From assembly GCA_029560815.1 (NCBI GenBank), contig JAKQKF010000552.1:1-14571 (forward strand): DNA of 14,571 nucleotides. The letters run 5' to 3'. The notes below the pieces were generated by a model. It saw nothing but the letters and a program-made list of their open reading frames with translations, was not told where the DNA came from and made no database searches. This document shows positions 1 to 7,562 of this stretch, piece by piece (positions within the stretch are counted from its first letter, which is position 1; the number at the start of each line of letters is the position of its first letter). Source of the stretch: a bacterium (GTDB taxonomy: Bacteria > KSB1 > UBA2214). A program made the position numbers and the translations under genes.

Positions 1-609
1 ATTGATCTGCAGGGTAAGGCAGGCCATCCTGGCCAGCTCCTCGAGCAGGACGCTGTTCTGCACCGCTTTTTCCGGGGTTGCACCCCAGGTGAAGGGGCCG
101 TGGCCGGCGACCAGCACCATCTCGACCTCCTGCGGCGAGTAGCGGGTGAAGGTCCGGACGATCTGGCGCCCGGTCTCGACCTCATAGCCGCCCTCGATGG
201 CCGCGGCGTTCATGAAATCGGTGCAGGGCACATCGACGTGCAGGGAATCGGCGTGGGTGGTGCCGAGGACGGGGATCGGCCGCGCGGCCTGGGCCCAGGC
301 TACGGCATAGGTTGAATGGGTATGGGCTATGCCGCCAATGACGGGAAAGGCCTGATAGAGCACCAGATGGGTCGCGGTATCCGAGGAGGGACGGAGCTCC
401 CCCTCGACCACTCTGCCCTCGAGATCGACGATGACGACCTCCTCCGGCTTGAGCAGCTCATACGCAACCCCGCTCGGTTTGATCGCCACCACCCCGGCCT
501 GGCGGTCGATAGCGCTGACATTGCCGAAAGTAAAGATGACGATGCCGTGGCGCGTCAGCTCCATGTTGGCCCGGTAGACGCGCTCCTTTAATTCATCAAA
601 CTTGCTCAT
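1..609 (-). CDS. araD: L-ribulose-5-phosphate 4-epimerase (class II aldolase family), C-terminus cut by window edge
   Basis: The cytosolic enzyme of this family interconverts L-ribulose 5-phosphate and D-xylulose 5-phosphate, linking arabinose and related sugars to the pentose phosphate pathway. The 203 visible residues contain the family landmarks in order: GNVS (29-32), KPSG (44-47), SSD (75-77), the Zn-binding HTH pair (His96 and His98), and a later AGHGPFTWG segment carrying the third metal histidine near residue 172. These line up almost one-to-one with E. coli AraD (D76, H95, H97, H171). The usual length is about 230, so some 25-30 residues, including the catalytic Tyr region, lie outside the window. 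The start is the ATG at 607-609, preceded by GAGGAG at suitable spacing. It begins 38 nt after the ABC permease stop on the same strand, so co-transcription is likely. UlaF/SgbE-type epimerases of the same family are the alternative; the surroundings do not decide the pathway. Confidence 0.93.
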   Translation of the reverse strand, partial: MSKFDELKERVYRANMELTRHGIVIFTFGNVSAIDRQAGVVAIKPSGVAYELLKPEEVVIVDLEGRVVEGELRPSSDTATHLVLYQAFPVIGGIAHTHSTYAVAWAQAARPIPVLGTTHADSLHVDVPCTDFMNAAAIEGGYEVETGRQIVRTFTRYSPQEVEMVLVAGHGPFTWGATPEKAVQNSVLLEELARMACLTLQIN

Positions 610-647
610 GCCGATACCACTCCTCTTCAACTGCCGCTTTCCGGACC

Positions 648-2303
648 TCAGGCGCTGATCCCCGCAAGCCAGGCGGGTGCTTTCTTCGATAAAAGAATGT
701 AAAGCCCCGCATCGGCCAGCAGAACAAGAGCTCCTGCCGCTGCGACCGGTGTCCACCCCAGCTCGGCGTACTTGATGGCCAGCCAGATGCAGCCGCCTCC
801 AGCGAGGCCGCTGAAGACCATAAGCAGCACAATATTCATATTCTGCTTGACCGCCCGGTATTCATTGTCCCAGATCAGCTTGGGAAACTGGATATCCAGC
901 AGCATGCCGGCCAGGACCGGCAGCGCGATCGCCGGCAGACTGGCCAGCAGGAGCAGGGCGATATGCGCCGGCGGCAGATGAAAGAGCACAGCGACCACCC
1001 CGAGCAGCAGGGCAAAGCCGGTCCAGGCCAGCATAAAGGCCACCGCCATCTTGGCCTTGATCTGTGTCATGTAGGGAGCGGGCAGGTATTTGGCGGCGAA
1101 GAATTGTCCCCCCTCACGCGAGATCCCCGAAGCGCTGGCGCCGCTCGTGCCTGCGACCAGCATGGCCGCCCCGACTCCGGCGAGCAGCAGGGTGGACAGG
1201 GGCACGCCGCCGCCCACCAGCTTGCGCAATCCCTCGATATCCTCCTGTTGGCCTGAGCCCATGGTGAAGAGGAGCATCACCGGCCAGATAAAGTTAATGA
1301 GCACGCAGTTCATGAAAAAGGCCGGTGTGCGGACGAGGAGACGGAACTCCTTGCTCACCAGGGAGCGGAACTGTCCGCTGCGACGGCCGGTGCCGGCCAT
1401 CTCCGACGCGCTCAGGGCGCGATGGGCGGCAAAGCTCTCCGAGCCGCCGACGGCGCCGCGAAAATAGAGCGCCTTGCCCGCCAGATGGAGCAGAAGGAGG
1501 AAGAGGCCGGTCAGCAGCAGGAAGAGCAGGAGATTGAGCCATCCCGCCGCCGCGCCCTGCTGCAGCAGGGCCTGCACGGCCGTCTTGACCCCCGGAAAGA
1601 GGCGCACCGCCCAGCCGGTAAGGCTGTTCTCACCCTGCTGCAGAATGCGAATGAAATCCTCGGGTTTGCTCTCCACCATCGTCCTCTGCATGAGGAACTG
1701 CAGCCCGAGAGCAGCGATCAGTCCCAATCCGCCCGCCCAGATGCGAAAGCGATCCTTGTGACGGGAGATTGAGGAGTAGCTCATCAGCACCATCGCCAGC
1801 AGGGAAGCCAGCACCAGGGGGATGATCGGCAGGGAGAAAAAGACGAGCGCGGCGATGAGATAATAGTTCAAGCCGGCGCCGCTCTTGATTCCAAAGGTCA
1901 CCAGCAGGGGTACCAGCAGGAGCAGCTGCATGAGGTATTCGAAAATCAGGGTGACCGTGAACTTGGCGCCGAGGATCTCGGCCGGCTTGAGGGGCAGCGG
2001 CAGCAGAAATTCGACATCCTGGGCGAAATAGTAGACGTTGATGGTATAAAAGATGCCGAAGATGAAGATGAGCAGGCTGGAGAGGGCGCAGCCGAGACCC
2101 AGCAGGATGCCCTGCTGGCCGACCGCGGTGAGGGGAGCGTAGAGCCGGCCGACCAGCATTGCCAGTGCTGCGATCATCGGCGCAAGTGCAGCCGCGAGGA
2201 GCACCATCAGCAGGGCTGACTTTATCTTCTCATGCCGGCCGCCGGCCATCGGCGTGACACTGCTGATGAGCAGGATCCGTGAGAGCGACAGATATCTATT
2301 CAT
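648..2303 (-). CDS. ABC-2-type transporter permease, two-half (about 12 TM) membrane protein
   Basis: This 551-residue, very hydrophobic protein is the likely membrane partner of the ATPase encoded just upstream. I count about twelve hydrophobic stretches, roughly at 30-52, 65-92, 115-135, 145-175, 190-208, 252-275, 332-350, 368-390, 420-450, 455-475, 497-515 and 522-541. A soluble linker near 280-325 ends in SKEFRLLVRTP, typical of the start of an ABC-2 permease half. Each half carries a similar element: EFLLPLPLKPAEILGAKF near 98-115, and GGQFFAAKYLPAPYMTQIKAK in the second half. These probably form cytoplasmic coupling helices. The start ATG overlaps the ATPase stop by 8 nt, indicating translational coupling. 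The substrate is unknown; ATPase/large-permease pairs of this kind are usually exporters. The fold and role are well supported by context, the precise family less so. Confidence 0.8.
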   Translation of the reverse strand: MNRYLSLSRILLISSVTPMAGGRHEKIKSALLMVLLAAALAPMIAALAMLVGRLYAPLTAVGQQGILLGLGCALSSLLIFIFGIFYTINVYYFAQDVEFLLPLPLKPAEILGAKFTVTLIFEYLMQLLLLVPLLVTFGIKSGAGLNYYLIAALVFFSLPIIPLVLASLLAMVLMSYSSISRHKDRFRIWAGGLGLIAALGLQFLMQRTMVESKPEDFIRILQQGENSLTGWAVRLFPGVKTAVQALLQQGAAAGWLNLLLFLLLTGLFLLLLHLAGKALYFRGAVGGSESFAAHRALSASEMAGTGRRSGQFRSLVSKEFRLLVRTPAFFMNCVLINFIWPVMLLFTMGSGQQEDIEGLRKLVGGGVPLSTLLLAGVGAAMLVAGTSGASASGISREGGQFFAAKYLPAPYMTQIKAKMAVAFMLAWTGFALLLGVVAVLFHLPPAHIALLLLASLPAIALPVLAGMLLDIQFPKLIWDNEYRAVKQNMNIVLLMVFSGLAGGGCIWLAIKYAELGWTPVAAAGALVLLADAGLYILLSKKAPAWLAGISA

Positions 2304-3021
2304 CTTCAGTCATCTCCAGGAACATCCTCTCGAGTGATTCGTTGGCCTTGAAATGGTCGCGCATGGCCGTGATAGTGCCGTCGAAGAGCAGCTTGCCCTT
2401 GTGGATGATGGCGACCCGGTCACAGAGCTTCTCGGCGACATCGAGGACGTGGGTGGAGAAAAAAACGGTCTTGCCCTTTTCCGCTTCCCGGCGCAGCATC
2501 TCCTTGAGCAGGAAGGAGGATTTGGGATCGAGGCCGGTGAGAGGCTCGTCGAGGATCCAGACCGCCGGATCATGCAGCAGCGCGCCGATGAGGACAATCT
2601 TTTGGCGCATGCCGTGTGAATAGCTCTGGATCTTGTCGCCCAGCACCTCGCTCATTTCGAATTTGCCGGCGTACTCTTCGATCCGCGCCTTGCGCTCAGC
2701 CCCCCCGACCCGATAGAGATCGGCCATAAACCTGAGATATTCAATACCCTTGAGGCGGAGAAAAATATCGGGGCTGTCGGGGACAAAGCCGATCTGCTCC
2801 TTGACCCGGATCGGCTCCTGGTGCAGATCCAGACCATTGACGCGTATCCCGCCGCTGTCGGGATTAAGAATGCCGGTGAGAAGCTTGAGGGTTGTGGTTT
2901 TGCCGGCGCCGTTGGGGCCAAGAAAGCCGACGATTTCGCCCGCCGGGACGTTGAGGGTGAGATCATCGACGGCTTTGACCCGGCCGTTGTAGCTTTTGTG
3001 GACCTTGACAAGTTCGATCAT
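2296..3021 (-). CDS. ABC transporter ATP-binding protein (ABC-2 / CcmA-NatA-like)
   Basis: This 241-residue nucleotide-binding domain would power the downstream permease at the inner membrane. All main motifs are visible: Walker A GPNGAGKT (35-42), signature SHGMRQ (135-140), Walker B WILDEP (155-160), D-loop LTGLD (161-165) and H-loop His191 in FFSTH. At the Q-loop position the sequence reads VPDSPDIF (80-87), with Asp82 where Gln is usual; ABC-2-type ATPases commonly vary here. I chose the ATG at 3019-3021 because AAAGGAG sits 7 nt before it. A TTG eight codons further upstream keeps the frame open but has no such site. The gene heads a minus-strand operon with the permease (8-nt overlap) and probably araD. 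The substrate cannot be read from the sequence. Confidence 0.92.
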   Translation of the reverse strand: MIELVKVHKSYNGRVKAVDDLTLNVPAGEIVGFLGPNGAGKTTTLKLLTGILNPDSGGIRVNGLDLHQEPIRVKEQIGFVPDSPDIFLRLKGIEYLRFMADLYRVGGAERKARIEEYAGKFEMSEVLGDKIQSYSHGMRQKIVLIGALLHDPAVWILDEPLTGLDPKSSFLLKEMLRREAEKGKTVFFSTHVLDVAEKLCDRVAIIHKGKLLFDGTITAMRDHFKANESLERMFLEMTEDE

Positions 3022-3050
3022 AGAGCTGCTCCTTTTCTGGTACAAGGCAT

Positions 3051-3083
3051 AATATAAAATAAAATCCGCTCAAATGCACGCAA
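3051..3083 (-). promoter_or_regulatory. Candidate promoter for the ABC ATPase / permease / araD operon
   Basis: Reading the minus strand, TTGCGT (3083-3078) is followed after 16 nt by TATTTT (3061-3056), with an overlapping TATATT at 3056-3051. Either could be the -10 box about 30 nt before the ATPase start. The -35 match is only fair, so this is tentative. Confidence 0.3.
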
Positions 3084-3187
3084 AATTCCACCGCCGGCGG
3101 CCGCCTGCTAGCACTACCCACGGAGGAATGCGAGGGTGCTGCTGCGGCTGCGGCCGTCAACTTTTTTGGGCCCCTTCATCTGCAGCC

Positions 3188-3216
3188 TTGATTCCTTGCT
3201 CCGGTTTGGCTATATT
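3188..3216 (+). promoter_or_regulatory. Sigma-70-type promoter of the RNA methyltransferase gene
   Basis: TTGATT (3188-3193) and TATATT (3211-3216) are separated by exactly 17 nt. Transcription would start near 3223, leaving a leader of about 30 nt before the ATG at 3254. This position inside the upstream open frame argues that the 180 nt before 3254 are not translated. The 12 nt TTTGGCTATATT (3205-3216) recur with one change at the beta-lactamase-like gene promoter. Confidence 0.6.
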
Positions 3217-3253
3217 GGTCTGTGCAACTCACCCGCAAAGCGGCGCAAAATTC

Positions 3254-4660
3254 ATGGCGACCAACCTCGACGAATTGATCACCTATCTGCAGCGGCTGCT
3301 CGGGCCGGAGTACGAGGCTTTCGCCCGGGCTCCCCTCGAGCCGCCCTCGATCCGCTTCAACCCGCTCAAGGGGGGCCGTCGTGAGGAGCTGCTGCGGCGT
3401 CTGGAGGCCTGGGGAGTGCCCCATCAGCCCCATCCGGTCAACCCCGACGGCCTGATGCTGGCGGAGGACCGTCTGCCCCTGAGCCACACCCTCGCCTATT
3501 TTGCCGGAGATTTCATCTATCAGGGGCTCTCCTCGCAGCTGCCGGTCCTGGCCCTCGATCCCCGGCCGGGCGAAAGCGTCCTCGATCTCTGCGCCGCCCC
3601 CGGCTCCAAATCGACCCAGATCGCCGCCCGCATGCAGAACCGCGGCCGCCTCCTGCTCAACGACAGCTCCACCCGCCGGCTCCAGCCTCTGATGGCCAAT
3701 CTCTTCAGCGCCGGTGTGATGAACGCCACTCTCCTCAATCTTCCCGGCCAGATGATCGGCCGCCACTTTCCGGAGCAGTTCGACCGCGTCCTCGTCGACG
3801 CCCCCTGCTCCGCCCTGTCCAATCTGCCGGCGCGCGCCTTTCAATCCTACTGGTCAGAGTCCTTTATTAAAAAGATCAGCACTATCCAGGAGCAGCTGCT
3901 GATCTCCGGGATCAAGGCGGCGAGGGTGGGAGGCGTCATTGTCTACTCCACCTGCTCGATCTGCCCCGAAGAGAACGAGATGGTGCTGGAGCGCATCCTT
4001 CGCCGCTATCCGGTCGAGCTCGAGCCCATAGCCTTCGCCGGAGCCGCCTGCTGCCGGCCGCCCTTCGAGCGCTATCTGGACCACTCATTCGATCCGGCCA
4101 TCCGGCAGGCGGTGAGGGTCCATCCCTGGCCTCTCCCCTGCGAGGGCTTTTTCGTCGCGCGGCTGCGCAAGACCGGCCCCCTCCCGGTCCGGCCGGTCAC
4201 CGAAGCCATCCCCTGGCAGGAGAGCCGCTTGGGCGGCGATGCCGGGATCGCCCCCATCCTCGACCATCTTGAACAGCTCTGGGGTGTGCCGGCCGCATTC
4301 CTGCGCGATTACCGGTTTCTGCGCACCCTCCATCGCCTCTGGATCATCGCCCCGGAATGGGAGCGCCTGCCGCAGCGCACTTTTATGATGGCCGGGCTGC
4401 CCCTGGCTGATGAGAAAACCGCCTTCTGGCGGCTGACCACCCCCGCGGTGCAGTGGCTTGGCGAGCGCGTCAGGAACGAGTGGATCACCTTCAGCGCTGC
4501 GGAGCTGCGAACACTTTTTGATATGGGGCGCCTGCCTGCCGCCCCCGGCCCGCTGCGCTACCATGTGCTGCGCGCGGACGGACGCAATCTGGCCATCGTC
4601 GCCCAATCGGATGGCTTTTACCGCCTTCACCTGCCCCATCGCTTCGATCTTGTCATCTGA
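3254..4660 (+). CDS. RNA cytosine-C5 methyltransferase, NOL1/NOP2/Sun (RsmF/RsmB-like) family
   Basis: This predicted SAM-dependent enzyme (468 aa) methylates carbon 5 of a cytosine in RNA, most likely 16S rRNA. Residues 1-100 resemble the N-terminal RNA-binding part of the family (RFNPLKGG, 34-41). The Rossmann methyltransferase domain follows, with motif I DLCAAPGSK (111-119), motif IV VDAPCS (181-186, Cys185) and motif VI YSTCS (231-235, Cys234, the expected nucleophile). The roughly 150 C-terminal residues look like the RsmF/YebU-type extension, ending in a PUA-like segment. Motif IV reads CSALSN where CSG is usual. I chose the ATG at 3254 because homologous sequence begins there and a good promoter ends just upstream, although no strong Shine-Dalgarno site is visible. 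The frame is open back to 3074 but that part looks non-coding. Exact target base unknown. Confidence 0.88.
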   Translation: MATNLDELITYLQRLLGPEYEAFARAPLEPPSIRFNPLKGGRREELLRRLEAWGVPHQPHPVNPDGLMLAEDRLPLSHTLAYFAGDFIYQGLSSQLPVLALDPRPGESVLDLCAAPGSKSTQIAARMQNRGRLLLNDSSTRRLQPLMANLFSAGVMNATLLNLPGQMIGRHFPEQFDRVLVDAPCSALSNLPARAFQSYWSESFIKKISTIQEQLLISGIKAARVGGVIVYSTCSICPEENEMVLERILRRYPVELEPIAFAGAACCRPPFERYLDHSFDPAIRQAVRVHPWPLPCEGFFVARLRKTGPLPVRPVTEAIPWQESRLGGDAGIAPILDHLEQLWGVPAAFLRDYRFLRTLHRLWIIAPEWERLPQRTFMMAGLPLADEKTAFWRLTTPAVQWLGERVRNEWITFSAAELRTLFDMGRLPAAPGPLRYHVLRADGRNLAIVAQSDGFYRLHLPHRFDLVI

Positions 4661-4715
4661 AGCAAGCCAAGCCGGCAAGGAGTGCACTAGTAACTGACCA
4701 ACGGGAGAAAAGAGC

Positions 4716-5603
4716 GTGACGGACAAACCGGAGAAAAAAGCGAAGAGGGGAGCGATCACCCGCAGGGATCTGCTCAAGAGCGCGGCCTCGCTGCCGGTGA
4801 TCGGCCTTTTAGGCCATCTGAGCTGGAAGGAACACAAACTTGAGCGGGGGAAGAAAGAGCGCATATTCGAGGCTCTGCAGATCGATGAAACCGACCGGCC
4901 CAGGCCGCTGAGCAGCGGGCGGCCGAAACAGCTGGTGCGCATCGGCCTCATCGGCTTCGGGGTGCGCGGCGAACAGCTGTCACGTGCGCTGGGATTCGCC
5001 CGCCCGGAATGGATCGCCGCCGCCAAAGAAGGTGCCGCCCAAAACCGCCTCGATACCCGCCTGCAGGACTGGCTCAACCAGCAAGATCTCCATGTCGCCA
5101 TCACCGCCGTCTGCGAGGTCTTTGACCAGCGCCGCGAGCAGGCCGCGACCGCAGCCCGCTCCACTCTGCGCCCCGGCGCAGCGGCCGGCGCCCCTCCCCC
5201 GCCCGCTCCGGCCATCTGCATCGACTATCACGACCTTGTCAACCGCAGCGATGTCGACGCCGTGATCATCGCCTTCCGTTCCAGCCTGCGCCAGGGGGAG
5301 ATGGCCCCCGGCCAGACTATTGTCTCATTCCGTCCGGGCATGGACAAGCTCGATGCCATCACTTCGGCGAGCGAAAAATTCTACGCAGGCCGCGGCCTGA
5401 TCTACACCTGGCGCGACGGACGGCGGGTGGATACCTCCTACCTCCATCTCAGGGAGTGGCTGGGCTGTATCCGCGACGGCGGCACTCCGAGCTGCTCCAT
5501 GGAGAAGGCCTTTGCCACAACGATTACCTGCCACATGGCCACCCGCTCCTACCGCGAACAGCGCCGGGTGACATGGGACCGAGAGCGTGAAATGATCGTT
5601 TAG
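4716..5603 (+). CDS. Tat-signal Gfo/Idh/MocA oxidoreductase, internally deleted (probable broken gene)
   Basis: Intact relatives are NAD(P)-dependent sugar or polyol oxidoreductases exported by the Tat pathway. Residues 1-33 carry a twin-arginine signal (Arg16-Arg17 in TRRDLLK, then a hydrophobic stretch). RIGLIGFGVRGEQ (75-87) begins the Rossmann nucleotide-binding fold, with CEVFD and YHDLVNRSDVDAVIIA (171-186) following. Here a full-length protein would continue with the TPDHWH-like strand, the EKP catalytic motif and the substrate-binding sheet. Instead it jumps straight to a C-terminal block (about 187-295: VSFRPGMDKLDAITSASE, DGGTPSC, MATRSYRE). At 295 aa it is perhaps 170-200 residues short. 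The reading frame is kept across the junction near 5274. The GTG start has GGGAG 8 nt upstream. Activity as an oxidoreductase is very unlikely. The gene overlaps the convergent gene by 4 nt. Confidence 0.8.
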   Translation: MTDKPEKKAKRGAITRRDLLKSAASLPVIGLLGHLSWKEHKLERGKKERIFEALQIDETDRPRPLSSGRPKQLVRIGLIGFGVRGEQLSRALGFARPEWIAAAKEGAAQNRLDTRLQDWLNQQDLHVAITAVCEVFDQRREQAATAARSTLRPGAAAGAPPPPAPAICIDYHDLVNRSDVDAVIIAFRSSLRQGEMAPGQTIVSFRPGMDKLDAITSASEKFYAGRGLIYTWRDGRRVDTSYLHLREWLGCIRDGGTPSCSMEKAFATTITCHMATRSYREQRRVTWDREREMIV

Positions 5604-7408
5604 CGCGCTGCCTGGTCGATGCGCAGCAGCGCGTCATCCCAGCAGCTCCGGCCGCTCTTCCTGCCGCCGGCGCTGGCGATGATCACGGTCACTGTCTCCG
5701 CCTGCGCCGGCGCGACCGCCGCGGCCCGCACCAGCTGCCAGGCTCCGCTGCGGGATGCCGCAGCGCTCTCTTCACGTAAAAGCCCGCCCGCATCATCGCG
5801 GAACTCCAGGCTTAAAATCTGCGGTGTGCCCGATTCATACCGGCACCAGGCCTGCAGCGCATAGGACTCGCCCGGCGCGCACGGCACGCTCTGCTCGATC
5901 CGGACCGTCCGGTCCTTGCGGGAAGAGTCGTCATCGAGCAGGAGGCCGAAGCTGCCGAGCTTGGCCCGGGAGGCTGTGCGGCTGACGGTTGTGCCGGAGG
6001 GCGCCGTGATGCGCCAGTTGGCGGGAATTCCCGTACCGTCGCGCCAAACCTCGAAGGAGAGGTTTTGCAGCGGCGTGAGCGCCTTCAGCTTGCCCGCCGG
6101 CGTGAGCAGCCAGACACCGCAGGCGTTCTCACCCAGATAGAGCGGAGCCGCGCCCGGGAGCTGCAGGGTCTGGTCCTCGGCGGTGGCATTGACCACAAAG
6201 TAGTAGCCGGCTTTCAAGCCCGAGGGGCTGCGCTGGAATGCGCGCCAGCGGACGGCTCCCTTGAGACTGCTGCCGCCATAAGTGAACTCTTCAAGCACAG
6301 TCCGGAAAAGGCCCACCTCCTTGGCCAGATCGAACATCCGGTCCCAATAGATCTGCGCCTTGTCGCTGGCCGCCACGGTGGTCTGGTCATTATAGAAGAG
6401 GATGCCGGTTGCGCCGTGGACGATGGCCGAAAAGAGCTGCGGGCGGACGGTGCTGTAGAGGCTCTGCTCGGTGGTATAGCGGCTCTGTTCAGCGGAGACC
6501 CAGGGCCAGACCGGCTTGTAGCCGGAGCTCTCCTGGATCCAGCCGACGGCCTCGCCCAGCAGGGAGGGTTTGCGGTTGGTGGCGTCGTAGGAATTAATGC
6601 CGAGGATATCCGCAGCCGGGGCGTAGGCACTGGAGGTGACGCGGACATTTTCGTCCACCGTGTCAAAGCTGTGCTTCAGGCTGGCGAAGTATCTGGCGCT
6701 GCCCTGATCGGGCGCACGCCGCGGGTATCGCTTTTCATAGAGGAACTTGCTGCCGGTGACCGGCCCCAGATCGATATAGGCGAGGGTGCCGCTGCGGCGC
6801 TGATCATAAAAGCGTTTGAGCAGGGAATCCGTAAAGGCCCAATGGTGATCGGTGGCATAACCGGCATCGGGTTCGTCCATCAGATAGTAGATCATGCTGC
6901 GATTGGGACCGCCCGCAGGATTGACATGACTATGGATCTTTTCCATCGCCCGCCGCGCCGCAGCGGGAGCGACGCGTTTGTGGGCGGCGCGCTGCTCGCT
7001 GGGCTGAAAGACGCCATCCCGGTTGACATCGATGATGCAGCCCGGTTCCGTCTGCAGGCGATAGGGCAGATCGCCCGCCAAAAAGACCCCCTCATCATGG
7101 CGCAGGTAGGAAAGGCTGGTGAAGACTCCATCCGGATAGAGATGCTTCGGATCATCGATATCGCGGATCGTGATCCAGAGGGTATTGAAGATTTCGCGGA
7201 TGCTGGTGAAGGTGTTTTCATCGACGGGCTTGACCTTGATGCCATCCACCCGGGTGCCGATGGCGAAAAAGCGCTTGCCGTCGCGCAGGACATAGCCGGC
7301 GGGGGCACCGGGCCGGGTGGTGAAGGTTTGTCCCGCTGCGGCAGCGCCAAGTCCGGACAGCAGCAGAAACAGGGCGATCCGCCGGGGGGTAGAGCCAGCT
7401 CTTTTCAT
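5600..7408 (-). CDS. Exported glycoside-hydrolase-like (TIM-barrel) protein with EF-hand-like loop and C-terminal CBM-like domain
   Basis: This 602-residue protein has a Sec signal peptide (1-26, cleavage near AAAAGQ) and is predicted to act in the periplasm or outside the cell. Residues 45-400 look like a clan-A-type barrel: NTLWITIRD, YYLMDEPD (174-181, possible acid/base Glu179), DILGINSY (267-274), KPVWPWVSAEQS (298-309, possible nucleophile region) and IVHGATGILFYN (329-340). After a beta-rich segment, residues about 449-598 resemble a carbohydrate-binding (CBM4/9-like) jelly roll: NLSFEVW, IPANWRI, WDDALLRID. An EF-hand-type calcium loop DVNRDGVFQPSE lies at 127-138. The catalytic assignments are inference and I cannot name a GH family. 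The start ATG at 7406-7408 has GGAG 8 nt upstream; an in-frame GTG 33 nt earlier does not fit the signal peptide as well. Confidence 0.7.
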   Translation of the reverse strand: MKRAGSTPRRIALFLLLSGLGAAAAGQTFTTRPGAPAGYVLRDGKRFFAIGTRVDGIKVKPVDENTFTSIREIFNTLWITIRDIDDPKHLYPDGVFTSLSYLRHDEGVFLAGDLPYRLQTEPGCIIDVNRDGVFQPSEQRAAHKRVAPAAARRAMEKIHSHVNPAGGPNRSMIYYLMDEPDAGYATDHHWAFTDSLLKRFYDQRRSGTLAYIDLGPVTGSKFLYEKRYPRRAPDQGSARYFASLKHSFDTVDENVRVTSSAYAPAADILGINSYDATNRKPSLLGEAVGWIQESSGYKPVWPWVSAEQSRYTTEQSLYSTVRPQLFSAIVHGATGILFYNDQTTVAASDKAQIYWDRMFDLAKEVGLFRTVLEEFTYGGSSLKGAVRWRAFQRSPSGLKAGYYFVVNATAEDQTLQLPGAAPLYLGENACGVWLLTPAGKLKALTPLQNLSFEVWRDGTGIPANWRITAPSGTTVSRTASRAKLGSFGLLLDDDSSRKDRTVRIEQSVPCAPGESYALQAWCRYESGTPQILSLEFRDDAGGLLREESAAASRSGAWQLVRAAAVAPAQAETVTVIIASAGGRKSGRSCWDDALLRIDQAAR

Positions 7409-7457
7409 GAACAATTCTCCAGGTTGCGGTCTCCGGCGCACAAGGTGATCACAATGC

Positions 7458-7486
7458 TTGTTTTTATGCCGGAAAATGGTTAAGTT
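7458..7486 (+). promoter_or_regulatory. Candidate nadA promoter
   Basis: TTGTTT (7458-7463) and TAAGTT (7481-7486) are 17 nt apart in the 154-nt divergent gap before nadA, giving a leader of about 70 nt. The -10 box resembles the TAWATT boxes elsewhere in the window. I see no aptamer-like structure in the leader. Confidence 0.35.
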
Positions 7487-7562
7487 TGCCTGTTATGGAA
7501 CAAACGCAGGCCTGATCAAGTTCCTGAAATCGACGACAGGAACAAAGTGAGGAACCCGAACA

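Noticed and set aside
3091..3100. Palindrome CCGCCGGCGG in the ABC / methyltransferase gap
   Set aside because: Such GC palindromes arise often in this composition. There is only one copy and no repeat elsewhere in the window that would support an operator.
3074..3253. N-terminal extension of the methyltransferase (60 codons)
   Set aside because: The family begins at the later ATG, the extension is Cys/Arg/Pro-rich nonsense-like sequence, and a 17-nt-spaced promoter lies within it.
4085..5221. Minus-strand open frame spanning the methyltransferase and Gfo/Idh genes
   Set aside because: It crosses two plus-strand genes and their spacer and has no domain or sensible start.
6065..7483. Long plus-strand open frame opposite the exported hydrolase-like gene
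   Set aside because: It is antisense to a gene with signal peptide, ribosome site and domain matches. It shows no recognisable motif and results from high-GC codon use.
7487..7562. Possible NAD-related riboswitch before nadA
   Set aside because: The leader is only about 70 nt and I see no stem arrangement resembling a known NAD aptamer.
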